Positions 17,957 through 27,324 of a stretch of DNA of 64,000 nucleotides are shown here, piece after piece. A model generated the notes under the pieces. That model had not been told where the DNA came from. It saw nothing but the letters and a program-made list of their open reading frames with translations, and did not search any database. The DNA is taken from positions 124,001 to 188,000 of the forward strand of contig NZ_JAJIWO010000009.1 of NCBI RefSeq assembly GCF_020880695.1, written 5' to 3'. The first letter of the stretch is position 1, and each line of letters opens with the position of its first letter. Origin of the DNA: Mucilaginibacter sp. UR6-11. GTDB taxonomy: Bacteria > Bacteroidota > Bacteroidia > Sphingobacteriales > Sphingobacteriaceae. Made by a program: the position numbers and the translations under genes.

Positions 17957-19075
17957 ATGACTATGAAAAAAATAATTTTAATAACATTTTGCCTTTTACC
18001 GTTTTTGATAAAGGCACAAAGTGGATATACGATCACGGGAAAAGTAGGAGCATTAAACCCGCCGGCAAAAGCTTACCTGGTATATATGGCTCAAGGTAAA
18101 AAAGTTATTGACTCCGTTGAAGTTAATAATGGTGCATTTCAATTTAAAGGATCAGTGCAATCACCTGTTTCTGCCGGTATTACTATTAAACACGATGCTG
18201 CCCCATTCGGCAAAAACATCGATGTTTTAGGGCTTTACCTGGAAAATGCGAATATAAAAGTAAGTTCACCTGATTCAGTGAAACGGGCGATCATTAAAGG
18301 GTCCATTATCAATGATGAAAATAAGGAATTGAATAGGACCTTAAAACCATTAAAAGATAAAATAAATGCTTTAAAAATTGCCTGGACAGGAGTAAAGCCG
18401 CAACCTGAAAATCCGGCTTATGTTAAAGCAGCAGATAGTTTGCGAAAGATGATAGCTGAAGAGAAAGCCATATATATGAACTTTATCGGATCGCATCCCA
18501 ACTCATATATCGCCTTGCTTTCATTTAACAATATAGCTCTGGGTTACAATTTCGACCCGAAGGTTGCAGAGAAAGAGTTTAACAAATTCTCGGCGGCGCT
18601 CAAAGCTTCTGATCTGGGCAAACAGGAAACAGAAAAAATAGCGATGGCTAAGAAAAGAGAAAATGGCGCAACAGCCATGGATTTTACGCAAAATGATGTA
18701 AATGGTAAACCCGTTAAGCTATCAGATTTTAGAGGTAAATATGTCCTGGTCGATTTTTGGGCAAGTTGGTGTGGCCCTTGCCGTGCCGAAAACCCTAATG
18801 TTGTAAAGGCTTATAACCAGTTAAAAGGGAAAAACTTTGAGATCATTGGCATATCCCTGGATGATAAAAAAGACCCCTGGATAAAGGCGATAGCACATGA
18901 CGGATTACCCTGGGTGCAGGTCAGCGATCTTAAAGGCTTTAAAAATGAAGTAGCACTTCAATACGGTATAGACGCAATACCACAAAATGTTTTAGTTGAC
19001 CCCAACGGAATAGTTATTGCAAAAAACCTTCGCGGTGATGAGTTGCTGACCAAACTTTCCGCTTTAGTTAAATAA
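17957..19075 (+). CDS. TlpA-like thiol-disulfide oxidoreductase, DUF4369 type (copy 3 of 3)
   Basis: 372 residues from the ATG at 17957; a second ATG two codons on (17963) gives the MKKI opening used by its siblings and may be the real start. Signal peptide (ending LIKAQ), DUF4369-like head (YTITGKVGALNPPAKAYLVY), helical middle, thioredoxin domain with DFWASWCGPCRAE and AIPQN. It follows copy 2 after 15 bases and precedes the DsbD-N gene by 25 bases, so the redox genes form one block. Confidence 0.9.
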   Translation: MTMKKIILITFCLLPFLIKAQSGYTITGKVGALNPPAKAYLVYMAQGKKVIDSVEVNNGAFQFKGSVQSPVSAGITIKHDAAPFGKNIDVLGLYLENANIKVSSPDSVKRAIIKGSIINDENKELNRTLKPLKDKINALKIAWTGVKPQPENPAYVKAADSLRKMIAEEKAIYMNFIGSHPNSYIALLSFNNIALGYNFDPKVAEKEFNKFSAALKASDLGKQETEKIAMAKKRENGATAMDFTQNDVNGKPVKLSDFRGKYVLVDFWASWCGPCRAENPNVVKAYNQLKGKNFEIIGISLDDKKDPWIKAIAHDGLPWVQVSDLKGFKNEVALQYGIDAIPQNVLVDPNGIVIAKNLRGDELLTKLSALVK

Positions 19076-19100
19076 TGAATATATTAACCACCTCTTCCAA

Positions 19101-19550
19101 ATGAAAAAGTCATTATTATTTGTGGCAATAGCCATTTTATTGGGTACTCAACTACACGCTCAAATACTTACTCCCGTAAAATGGAGCTACGGTTTTAAAA
19201 AGATCAGTAAAGGCGAAGCTGTAATCTTTATGAAGGCTACTATAGAGGAAGGATGGCACCTTTACTCGCAAACCTTAAAAGAAGGTGGCCCGATTAAAAC
19301 CACATTTACATTCCCCGCATCAAAATCATACGCTTTGGTTGGCAAAACTATTGAGCCAACGCCGATTACCCGTAACGAAAAAGTGTTTAGCATGGATGTT
19401 AGTTTTTTTGAGCATTCCGTTGTATTCCAACAAAAAATAAAACTAAAAACCGGCCAGGCTACGGTAAAAGGCACGGTAGAATATATGACCTGTAATGACA
19501 AGCAGTGCCTGCCACCTGAAACTATTGAATTTAGCGTGGCTGTCAAGTAA
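19101..19550 (+). CDS. Secreted DsbD N-terminal (alpha) domain protein
   Basis: 149 residues: signal peptide (ending LHAQ) and one immunoglobulin-like DsbD-alpha domain (EEGWHLYSQTLKEGGPIKT..., MTCNDKQCLPP). In full DsbD this domain carries electrons from the membrane part to periplasmic thioredoxins through a cysteine pair; here Cys residues remain in TCNDKQC, but the membrane and gamma domains are absent. It directly follows three TlpA-like genes and would fit as their electron partner or as a substrate-side shuttle. The source of its electrons must be elsewhere in the genome. Confidence 0.88.
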   Translation: MKKSLLFVAIAILLGTQLHAQILTPVKWSYGFKKISKGEAVIFMKATIEEGWHLYSQTLKEGGPIKTTFTFPASKSYALVGKTIEPTPITRNEKVFSMDVSFFEHSVVFQQKIKLKTGQATVKGTVEYMTCNDKQCLPPETIEFSVAVK

Positions 19551-19564
19551 ATAACCCTCAGTAG

Positions 19565-19613
19565 GATACGCTCATGCTGATAGCAATAATGCTGCTACAA
19601 GCATGAGCGTATC
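19565..19613. terminator. Long hairpin after the redox gene block
   Basis: A perfect 14-base inverted repeat (GATACGCTCATGCT at 19565-19578 and AGCATGAGCGTATC at 19600-19613) with a 21-base loop that holds a small nested hairpin (AGCA/TGCT). There is no T-run, so it may be a processing or stabilising element rather than an intrinsic terminator. It lies 15 bases after the DsbD-N stop. Confidence 0.5.
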
Positions 19614-19748
19614 AGCGGGTGGTTAAGTGTGACGTTCCCAGGTAAAGAGAGGCCAGGCGTGAAGGCTTGCAATGTTGCTTTATTAAACTAAGAAGATAAA
19701 TAAAAAGACGGCTTTTAATAAGTCCCTTATACAAAGCGAAAACGAAAA

Positions 19749-22562
19749 ATGCAATTAAAAAAAATTTATCTGGCTATAGCCGGAGTCCTGGTAGTTGCTG
19801 CGAACGTGCTGGCGCAAGAAAAACCGCTGCCGCTTGATCCGGCGGTACGCATGGGTAAACTCCCCAATGGCTTTACCTATTATATCCGCCATAATGAAGA
19901 ACCTAAGAACCGGGTGGTATTTTACCTGGCTAATAAGGTAGGCTCGATTTTAGAAACCGACGAGCAGCAGGGGCTTGCCCACTTTATGGAGCATATGAGC
20001 TTTAACGGAACTACGCATTTTCCTAAAAACGAGTTGGTTAATTACCTGCAAAAATCGGGCGTGCGTTTCGGTGCCGATCTGAACGCTTATACTAGCTTTG
20101 ATGAAACCGTTTATCAGCTGCCATTGCCAACTGATAAGCCGGAAATACTGCAAAACGGCATCCAGATTATGCGCGACTGGGCACAGGAAGCCACTTTAGA
20201 CCCGGTTGAAATTGATAAAGAACGCGGTGTTATATTAGAAGAGAAACGCCTGGGCAAAGGCGCCCAGGAACGTATGCGCCGTCAGTATTTTCCTATGATG
20301 CTGAATCAATCGCGTTATGCTAACCGTTTACCTATTGGTACCGAAGAAATATTAAAGGGTTTTAAACCCGAAGTTATCAAAGATTATTATCACACCTGGT
20401 ACCGGCCTGATTTGCAGGCGCTGATTGTGGTTGGTGATATTGATGTTAACCGTATGGAGCAAACCATTAAAGCCAAATTTAGCGACCTGAAAAATCCTCA
20501 GGGTGAAAAAGCCCGCGTTAAATATACAGTCCCGCTAACGGGCAAAAATCAATTCCAGGCGGTTACCGATCCGGAAATGACATCATTGGTAGCACAGATC
20601 ATGATAAAGCACAAAGCTGTTGAACTAATAACAGCTTCTGAATATAGGGCTGCAATTACCAGCCAGCTATTTAACCACATGCTGAGGGCAAGATATGCCG
20701 AGTTACTGAGACAGGCCGACCCGCCTTATCTTAAGGGCGGTGCCGGTATTGAAGATTTTTTAGGAGGGCTGGACAATTTTAACGTCAGCGTATCAGTTAA
20801 GCCCCAGGGTATGGAAATGGGTATAAAAGCAGTATGGCGCGAAGTTGAAAGGGTTAAGCGCTTTGGCTTTACCGCTACTGAACTTGACCGTGCTAAGAAA
20901 AGCTATCTTGGCCAGATGGAATCAGCCCTGAAGGAAAAAAATAAGACAAGCTCTGAAAGCTATGTGCAGGAGTATTTAAAACACTTTTTAAAAAATGAGG
21001 TTGCCCCGGGTATTGATGCTGAGTTTGAACTGGTAAAAACAACATTGCCGCAGATTACGCTGGAAGATATGAGTAAGCTTGTGCAAACTTATATCCGCAA
21101 TGATAATCGCGATATCTTGCTGATGGCACCCGAAAAAGATAAGGCCGGATTGCCTGACGAAGCTACCGTAACAGGGTGGTTAAAAGCTGTTGAAACGGAA
21201 GATCTTAAACCTTATACCGATGAGGTAAGTACATTGGCATTGTTAAAAAAAGCGCCCGTAATCGGCAAGATTGTAAAGGAAGAAAAAGACGCGCATTTAG
21301 GTATTACTACCTTTACCTTAAGTAACGGTGTAAAAGTAATATTAAGACCTACCGATTTTAAAAACAATGAGATCATGTTTAGCTCGTTTTCGGCCGGCGG
21401 AACCTCGCTGTACAACGATGCTGATTATCAGAGCGCGGCTAACGCTGTCATTATAGCATCATTTGGCGCAGGTAACTATAACGTCACAGAACTAAGTAAG
21501 TACCTGTCCGGTAAACAAGTTAGCGTACAGCCTTATATTGGCGAACGCAGCCAGGGTGTAAACGGCGGCGCAACACCTAAATATCTGGAAGACGCTTTGC
21601 AACTTGTTTATGCTTACTTTACCGAGCCCCGTAAAGACGAAAATCAGTTTCAAAGTATCATTAACCGCGCTAAAGCAGGTTTGGCCAACCGCGGCGGCGA
21701 TCCCCTTACCGTGTTTAAAGATTCGCTAAGTGCTATCATCGGTAATTACAATATCCGCCGTACAGCGCCGACGCTGGCTAAATTAGAACAGATTAACCTG
21801 GACAAGGCTTACCAGATATACAATGAGCGATTTGCGGATGCTTCTGGTATGACTTTTACTTTTGTTGGCTCAATTGATATGGGAAACATTAGGCAATTGC
21901 TCGAAAAATATATCGCTTCTTTACCGTCAACATATAAAATGGAGAAGGCTAAAGATCTGGGCATTAATCCGCCGGCCGGACGTTTGGAAAAAAATATTTA
22001 TAAAGGCACCGAAGCCAAGGCATCTGTGCAACTATATTTTACAGGCGATTTTAATTACACCACAAAAGATAAAGAACAACTTGAAGCACTTAAGGAAACA
22101 CTTGAGTTCAGGCTATTAGAGCGTCTGCGGGAGGATGAAGGTGGCGTTTATACACCCGGTGTTTACGCCAGCGCAGGTAAATATCCGCATCCACGTTATA
22201 GTTTCGTCATCACATTTGGCTGTGACCCGAAAAATGTTGATAAACTGATAGCATCAGCCTTAGATGAAGTCAATAAATTAAAGACCGAAGGCCCGCCGCA
22301 GGTAAATATCGACAAATATAAAACAGAATACCAGCGTAGCCACGAAACCAGCATTAAAACTAACAAATGGTGGTTGATTTATTTAAACGGAAAACTACAA
22401 GACAAAGAGCCACTTAATGATATGGACGGCTATAATGCCGAAGTCCAGGCCATTACCTCACAAAGTTTAAAGCTGATGGCTCAAAAATACCTAAGCGGCA
22501 AAAACTTTATGAGGTTTGTACTTTTACCCCAAAGCAGCCGTGAAACACCTAAGATGAACTAA
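19749..22562 (+). CDS. M16 family zinc metallopeptidase (pitrilysin-like)
   Basis: 937 residues with a signal peptide (ending NVLAQ). The inverted zinc motif HFMEH is at 78-82, with the downstream glutamate in ERGVILEEKR. The chain has the four-domain layout of two M16 halves; the second half (from about residue 510, HLGITTFTLSNGVKVIL) lacks the zinc motif as expected. M16 enzymes degrade peptides in a closed chamber, here in the periplasm. With SusCD, TlpA and DsbD-N genes upstream, the likely role is to cut imported peptides after disulfide reduction. A 198-base gap with a hairpin separates it from the redox genes, so it may have its own promoter. Confidence 0.94.
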   Translation: MQLKKIYLAIAGVLVVAANVLAQEKPLPLDPAVRMGKLPNGFTYYIRHNEEPKNRVVFYLANKVGSILETDEQQGLAHFMEHMSFNGTTHFPKNELVNYLQKSGVRFGADLNAYTSFDETVYQLPLPTDKPEILQNGIQIMRDWAQEATLDPVEIDKERGVILEEKRLGKGAQERMRRQYFPMMLNQSRYANRLPIGTEEILKGFKPEVIKDYYHTWYRPDLQALIVVGDIDVNRMEQTIKAKFSDLKNPQGEKARVKYTVPLTGKNQFQAVTDPEMTSLVAQIMIKHKAVELITASEYRAAITSQLFNHMLRARYAELLRQADPPYLKGGAGIEDFLGGLDNFNVSVSVKPQGMEMGIKAVWREVERVKRFGFTATELDRAKKSYLGQMESALKEKNKTSSESYVQEYLKHFLKNEVAPGIDAEFELVKTTLPQITLEDMSKLVQTYIRNDNRDILLMAPEKDKAGLPDEATVTGWLKAVETEDLKPYTDEVSTLALLKKAPVIGKIVKEEKDAHLGITTFTLSNGVKVILRPTDFKNNEIMFSSFSAGGTSLYNDADYQSAANAVIIASFGAGNYNVTELSKYLSGKQVSVQPYIGERSQGVNGGATPKYLEDALQLVYAYFTEPRKDENQFQSIINRAKAGLANRGGDPLTVFKDSLSAIIGNYNIRRTAPTLAKLEQINLDKAYQIYNERFADASGMTFTFVGSIDMGNIRQLLEKYIASLPSTYKMEKAKDLGINPPAGRLEKNIYKGTEAKASVQLYFTGDFNYTTKDKEQLEALKETLEFRLLERLREDEGGVYTPGVYASAGKYPHPRYSFVITFGCDPKNVDKLIASALDEVNKLKTEGPPQVNIDKYKTEYQRSHETSIKTNKWWLIYLNGKLQDKEPLNDMDGYNAEVQAITSQSLKLMAQKYLSGKNFMRFVLLPQSSRETPKMN

Positions 22563-22665
22563 AAAAAACTTAATATACCGAGACAAGCAGGTTACGGCGA
22601 AACACTTACTGTAATGATTCGCAATCCGCTATGCCGTTGTTTTCATAATATTCTTTGTTTATTAC

Positions 22666-22697
22666 AAAAGCCTCTCAGAGAAATCTAAGAGGCTTTT
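22666..22697. terminator. Intrinsic terminator after the M16 peptidase gene
   Basis: AAAAGCCTCT (22666-22675) pairs with AGAGGCTTTT (22688-22697), with a 12-base loop. The T-run on one side and A-run on the other are typical of Bacteroidota terminators. It closes the SusCD/redox/M16 region. Confidence 0.85.
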
Positions 22698-22817
22698 AAC
22701 TTTCAGGTAGCCACAGCAAGTCGGCTTTATACAGACGGTAATTAAGTGAGGCGTTTGTATCGAGACCGCAGGACTTTTATATTTGACTGAATTAATTACC
22801 TCATATTAACTTATCTG

Positions 22818-24200
22818 ATGAAATCAACTCCTATTAAACGATTATGCCGGTTGCTAGGCACGGCAATGACGTTATTGATAAGCAGCGTGCCATTATTTGC
22901 ACAAACTGTAAATGACGCCGACAGGCACGAGATCGTAACCAAACTTGGTGATAAGTTGGTAGACGTATATCCTTTTCCCGAAATAAGCGCCAAGTACAAA
23001 GAGGCGTTGCTTATAAATGAAGCAGCCGGGCGTTACAATAATTTATCTGAGGACGAACTAGCCTCACGACTTACAGAGGACCTAAGAAAGACACATAAGG
23101 ATGTGCACCTGCGCATTATGCGAAACGAAAATACTTATAAAGACCTTACCGAGCTGCGCAATGGAAGGGGAAGGAGAGGTGCCGGAGATAACTCGGAGCA
23201 AAGAGCCAATTACGGATTTAAAAAAGTTGAGATTGACGGCGCTACCTCAACAGCTTATGTGGAAATACCCGGGCCATTCTATGGATCGCAGGAGGCATTT
23301 GAAATGGCGGCTGCAAGTATGAATATGGCCGCATACAGCAAATATGTCATATTGGATATCCGCCATAATCCGGGCGGCACCGGGCAAATGGGGCGTTTCC
23401 TCGCATCTTATTTTTATGATCCGGGACGCGAGCAGTTTTATCTTAACGGATTTTATAAGGATCGTAAACATGATGAACAGGAATGGACCTATTCTTACGT
23501 GCCCGGTAAGCATATGCGCGACGCGAACGTTTACATTCTCACCGGAAGGGGCACCGGTTCGGCTTCAGAAGGGTTTGCCTACGCGATGCAGAAATTAAAA
23601 CGGGCCACCATAGTTGGCGATACCAGTGCCGGTGCTGGCATAGCAGGTACTTATGTGCCGCTAAAAAACAATCTTGTGGTATTTACACCATTTAAAATGG
23701 TGGTAGGCCCAAACAGCAATGTAGGCTGGGAAGGCACAGGGGTAATACCTGATGTAGAAACAGGTAAGGAAGATGCCCTTGCTGCAACCCGCAAACTAAT
23801 CCTGCAGGATATCCTGAAAACATCGACAGATACAGTGCAGAAAGCAGCTGCACTATGGATGATAGACAACGACGGCATAGCTGCAAATGCTGCAGTAAAT
23901 ATGAAAAGTAAGTATGGAGGCCTGGTGGGCAAATACACCAGTAATATCACTGTTACCTACGATAAAGGAAATTTATTATGGAACAGGGTTGAGCCGGGTA
24001 AACCTGTTGAAAGTTATGTACTCAAAGAGGTTAAGCCCGATGTGCTGGTTATCACAGGCTTAAATGCCAACATTGGCCCCGATGTGTCACGTGTGTATAT
24101 AAACCGTGATGCACAGGGTAAAATAGAAAACCTTACGCGCAAAACACTTTTAGGAAACGGTAGTATATCTGCTAGTGCGCAGCCGCTTAAAAGGATTTAG
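22818..24200 (+). CDS. Secreted S41-family serine peptidase
   Basis: 460 residues with a signal peptide (ending PLFAQ). An N-terminal helical part of the IRBP/S41 type (KLGDKLVDVYPFPE), then the tail-specific-protease core: YVILDIRHNPGGTGQMG, and the serine motif TGSASEGFAYAMQ (Ser248-Glu251), followed by VGDTSAGAG. A C-terminal beta region (about 360-460, with VTGLNANIGPDVSR-like strands) may be a binding domain. No PDZ domain is evident, as in the Tricorn/IRBP-like branch. It stands alone between a terminator upstream and a large gap downstream; role in protein turnover is inferred. Confidence 0.88.
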   Translation: MKSTPIKRLCRLLGTAMTLLISSVPLFAQTVNDADRHEIVTKLGDKLVDVYPFPEISAKYKEALLINEAAGRYNNLSEDELASRLTEDLRKTHKDVHLRIMRNENTYKDLTELRNGRGRRGAGDNSEQRANYGFKKVEIDGATSTAYVEIPGPFYGSQEAFEMAAASMNMAAYSKYVILDIRHNPGGTGQMGRFLASYFYDPGREQFYLNGFYKDRKHDEQEWTYSYVPGKHMRDANVYILTGRGTGSASEGFAYAMQKLKRATIVGDTSAGAGIAGTYVPLKNNLVVFTPFKMVVGPNSNVGWEGTGVIPDVETGKEDALAATRKLILQDILKTSTDTVQKAAALWMIDNDGIAANAAVNMKSKYGGLVGKYTSNITVTYDKGNLLWNRVEPGKPVESYVLKEVKPDVLVITGLNANIGPDVSRVYINRDAQGKIENLTRKTLLGNGSISASAQPLKRI

Positions 24201-24643
24201 ATGGAGATAATTATGAACCTACCTTCTAACAAAAACCTCAGCCAGCAACTGTTTCCTGGGCATTACAGATGGTTGCAAAAGCGAATGTAAACGCTATCCC
24301 GGTTACTATCGGATAATATTGATTGTTGTTTTTTTAGGTTTTCATATCCCTTTTTATTCATCATGTTGTGTTTTCCGGTACAACTAACCTGCAAAATATC
24401 CGAACGTAAATTAATGGAAAGATCCCACTCATTGATCGGTGTTTAAAATGGGGCCATCTACCTTTATCTGTCCTTAAGAATAAGAATTAGGCTGGTTACA
24501 ATAATGACCTGTCGGGTCGCACAACGTATAAGACGGCAGGCGCACATATGTTAAAAATTGTTAAAACCCACCTTAATAGCCTTATTTAAAATATTTTTGT
24601 TTGTTGCGATATAATGTACATCAATCGGTTAACAATTTAAACG
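24201..24643. other. Intergenic region upstream of the sensor kinase gene
   Basis: 443 bases with no supported gene on either strand. TATTTTTG at 24592-24599 fits the -7 box TAnnTTTG and is a candidate promoter for the two-component operon, with a leader of about 40 bases. I see no hairpin or repeat that stands out. Confidence 0.4.
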
Positions 24644-26446
24644 TTGAAAAAGAGTAGCATAAGGGTAATTATTGGCTTAATGAGTTTTGCGCTAATAGGT
24701 GTAGTTGCTATGCAGCTGTACTTTCTAAGGCAATCTTATGATATGCAATCAAAGCTTTTTGATCGCTCGGTTAATGATGCGCTTGACAATGTCGCCGAAA
24801 AATTAACCAAGCAGGACGCTATTAATTTCTTAAATAATAAAACCCAGCGCGGCAGCGCGGTGCAAAAAAAAGCAAATGAAAGCCAGGTTATTGTAATATC
24901 AGGCAAAGGCCCCGCTAATGTTTCAACAAAATTTATAAACAAAGATTCGGCGAAGAAACAGGCGCACCGCTTGCGTAAACTGGCGTTGTTACGCGATAGC
25001 CTTAAACATATGCTAATGCGGCAGACTATGGATGAGCTGACCAGCAATATCCAAATGCGCATTGAAGAGTATACAGATGAGTTTGGTATTATACACGGCA
25101 GGCTAACGCCTGTTTTGAAGGCGCCATCTCATAATGAAGTTAAAGTGCACCGTAAGTTAGATAAGTATATCATTACTCATTATACTTACCCTGATCCGCA
25201 ATTTGGCGAGCAACTGATCACCAAAAAGGAGATCAACCCGCTATGGTTGCAGGAGCAGGACCGTCTGCAAAAAGAGGCACAGCTTAACAGAGTGAAGAAA
25301 ATGCTGGCGGCTGATTCGGCGCAAACGGCGCAGGCTGCAAAGCCCAATGTGATGCAAACCGTTTATGAGGAGTATCAAAAATCAGGCGAGCCATTAAAAC
25401 AACGCCTTAGTCCCTATTGGATAGATACCCTGCTGAGGATGGAGCTGCATAATAAAGGAGTCTTTCTTCCATTTAGTTATGAGGTTTCAACAAAAAATAC
25501 CGACTCAGTAATATTTTCAAAAGCGATGGACCTTACGGGGGCAAAGCCAACCTTTACCCCGGCAGATACCTACCAGACACCGATATTTGGTAAAGAGGTA
25601 TTAAATGACCCGGGGGTTATTAAAATAGCGTTCCCGCAAAAAAATTCGTTGATATTAAGCCGCATGACGGCTACCATGGGTATTACCGGCGGCTTGTTGC
25701 TGGTGTTAATATTTTGTTTTGGATATACGCTCTTCTCCATCATCAGGCAGAAGAAGATCTCTGAGATGAAAACTGATTTTATTAACAACATGACCCACGA
25801 GTTTAAAACCCCGGTATCAACTATTATGATAGCCAGCGAGGCTTTAAAAGACAGTGAGGTTGCTATTGACCGAAGCCGGATTGCCAGGCTGGCCAATATC
25901 ATTTATGAAGAAAATGAACGTTTGGGCAGCCATATAGAGCGGGTATTAAATATTGCTAAAATTGATAAAAACGATTTCAAGCTGGACAAAAAACCGCTCG
26001 ATGTGAATGAGATGATAGGAATTGTAGTTGACAGCATGGCCCTAAAACTGCAAAAGTGCAATGCCGATGTGAAACTGGAGCTGGATGCCACCAATTCTAT
26101 AATTAATGCAGATGAACTGCATTTTTCAAACGTGCTGTACAACCTGATAGATAATGCTATAAAATATAGCGAGGACCAACCACAGATCACCATCAGCAGC
26201 TCCAATAAAAACGGACATGTAATTATTAAAGTTGCCGATAAAGGCATAGGCATGAGCCGCGACCAGCAAACCAGGATATTTGAACAATTTTACCGTATAC
26301 CTACTGGTAACGTACATAATGTTAAAGGATTTGGTTTGGGCTTAAGCTATGTAAACACGGTAGTAAAAAGACTTAATGGTACTATAAATGTACGCTCAGA
26401 AAAGGATAAAGGATCAGAGTTTGAGTTGAGATTTCAAGGCGCATGA
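24644..26446 (+). CDS. Membrane sensor histidine kinase, RprX-like
   Basis: 600 residues from a TTG start (KKSSIRVIIG follows); the next ATG would cut into the first membrane helix, so TTG is preferred. Helix 1 about 8-28, a long periplasmic sensor region (about 30-338) with lysine/glutamine-rich helices, helix 2 about 340-366, then the catalytic core: H-box with His385 in MTHEFKTP, N-box NLIDNAIKYS, G-boxes VADKGIGMS and GFGLGLSYV. The response regulator follows 58 bases later. Sensor-regulator pairs of this type in Bacteroides are RprX/RprY; the signal is unknown here. Confidence 0.9.
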   Translation: MKKSSIRVIIGLMSFALIGVVAMQLYFLRQSYDMQSKLFDRSVNDALDNVAEKLTKQDAINFLNNKTQRGSAVQKKANESQVIVISGKGPANVSTKFINKDSAKKQAHRLRKLALLRDSLKHMLMRQTMDELTSNIQMRIEEYTDEFGIIHGRLTPVLKAPSHNEVKVHRKLDKYIITHYTYPDPQFGEQLITKKEINPLWLQEQDRLQKEAQLNRVKKMLAADSAQTAQAAKPNVMQTVYEEYQKSGEPLKQRLSPYWIDTLLRMELHNKGVFLPFSYEVSTKNTDSVIFSKAMDLTGAKPTFTPADTYQTPIFGKEVLNDPGVIKIAFPQKNSLILSRMTATMGITGGLLLVLIFCFGYTLFSIIRQKKISEMKTDFINNMTHEFKTPVSTIMIASEALKDSEVAIDRSRIARLANIIYEENERLGSHIERVLNIAKIDKNDFKLDKKPLDVNEMIGIVVDSMALKLQKCNADVKLELDATNSIINADELHFSNVLYNLIDNAIKYSEDQPQITISSSNKNGHVIIKVADKGIGMSRDQQTRIFEQFYRIPTGNVHNVKGFGLGLSYVNTVVKRLNGTINVRSEKDKGSEFELRFQGA

Positions 26447-26504
26447 TACAATAACATTGCATTGATCGTTATAACAAAACATACACCACATAAACCTGCA
26501 TCCT

Positions 26505-27197
26505 ATGAAAAAATTATTACTGGTTGAAGATGACCCCAACCTGGGTTTGCTGCTTCAGGATTATCTGCAATTAAAAGGGAAATTTGATGTTGTTTTATGT
26601 ACCGATGGCGAGGAAGGCCTGCAGGCCTTCACCAAACAAAACTATGATCTGCTGATACTTGATGTAATGATGCCCAAAAAGGATGGTTTTACTTTGGGCA
26701 GAGATGTCCGTAAGATAAACCCGCACGTACCAATTATATTTGCCACGGCCAAGGGAATGATTGAGGATAAAACCGAAGCTTTTACCTTGGGTGGCGATGA
26801 TTATATTACGAAGCCCTTCAGGATAGAAGAGCTGTTATTACGTATTAACGCATTGCTTAAACGTACCGACAGTGCCGAGAAGAAGGAAGAGATGCAGCCT
26901 TCAAGATTTGAAATAGGCAACTATCACTTTGATTATACCACGCAAATGATAGCCATAAACGGGACCCAGCAAAAGCTGTCAACCAAGGAGGCTGAATTAC
27001 TCCGCCTGCTTTGCCTCAAAAAAAATGAGGTGCTAACCCGCGAAGAGGCCCTGCTGCATATCTGGCATGATGACAATTATTTTAACGGCCGCAGCATGGA
27101 TGTGTTTTTAAGTAAGATCCGCAAGTATTTGAAAGATGATCCTTCGGTCGAGATCATTAATGTACACGGCAAGGGGTATAAGCTGCTGGTTAATTAA
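26505..27197 (+). CDS. OmpR/PhoB-family response regulator, RprY-like
   Basis: 230 residues. Receiver domain with acidic pocket VEDD (Asp9, Asp10), phospho-acceptor Asp53 in LILDVMMPKKDG, and lysine in DYITKPF. C-terminal winged helix (about 130-230) with LSTKEAELLRLLC and the recognition region SMDVFLSKIRKYL ending in VHGKGYKLLV. It is the partner of the sensor kinase just upstream. Target genes are not visible here. Confidence 0.94.
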   Translation: MKKLLLVEDDPNLGLLLQDYLQLKGKFDVVLCTDGEEGLQAFTKQNYDLLILDVMMPKKDGFTLGRDVRKINPHVPIIFATAKGMIEDKTEAFTLGGDDYITKPFRIEELLLRINALLKRTDSAEKKEEMQPSRFEIGNYHFDYTTQMIAINGTQQKLSTKEAELLRLLCLKKNEVLTREEALLHIWHDDNYFNGRSMDVFLSKIRKYLKDDPSVEIINVHGKGYKLLVN

Positions 27198-27267
27198 TCG
27201 TTATTGATTCGTTCGCCGTTGCAGTTTTATTGAAATAACTACTCAGATAATATCAATATAAATTTTG

Positions 27268-27313
27268 AATATCGAAGAATGAAGTGATTATAGTCATTTC
27301 ATTCTTCGATATT
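27268..27313. terminator. Bidirectional terminator between convergent genes
   Basis: A perfect 16-base stem (27268-27283 with 27298-27313; AATATCGAAGAATGAA and its complement) plus partial inner pairing. T-rich on the plus side after 27311 and A/T-rich on the other. It serves the response regulator (plus) and the beta-CASP gene (minus). Confidence 0.85.
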
Positions 27314-27324
27314 TTTGTATCATG

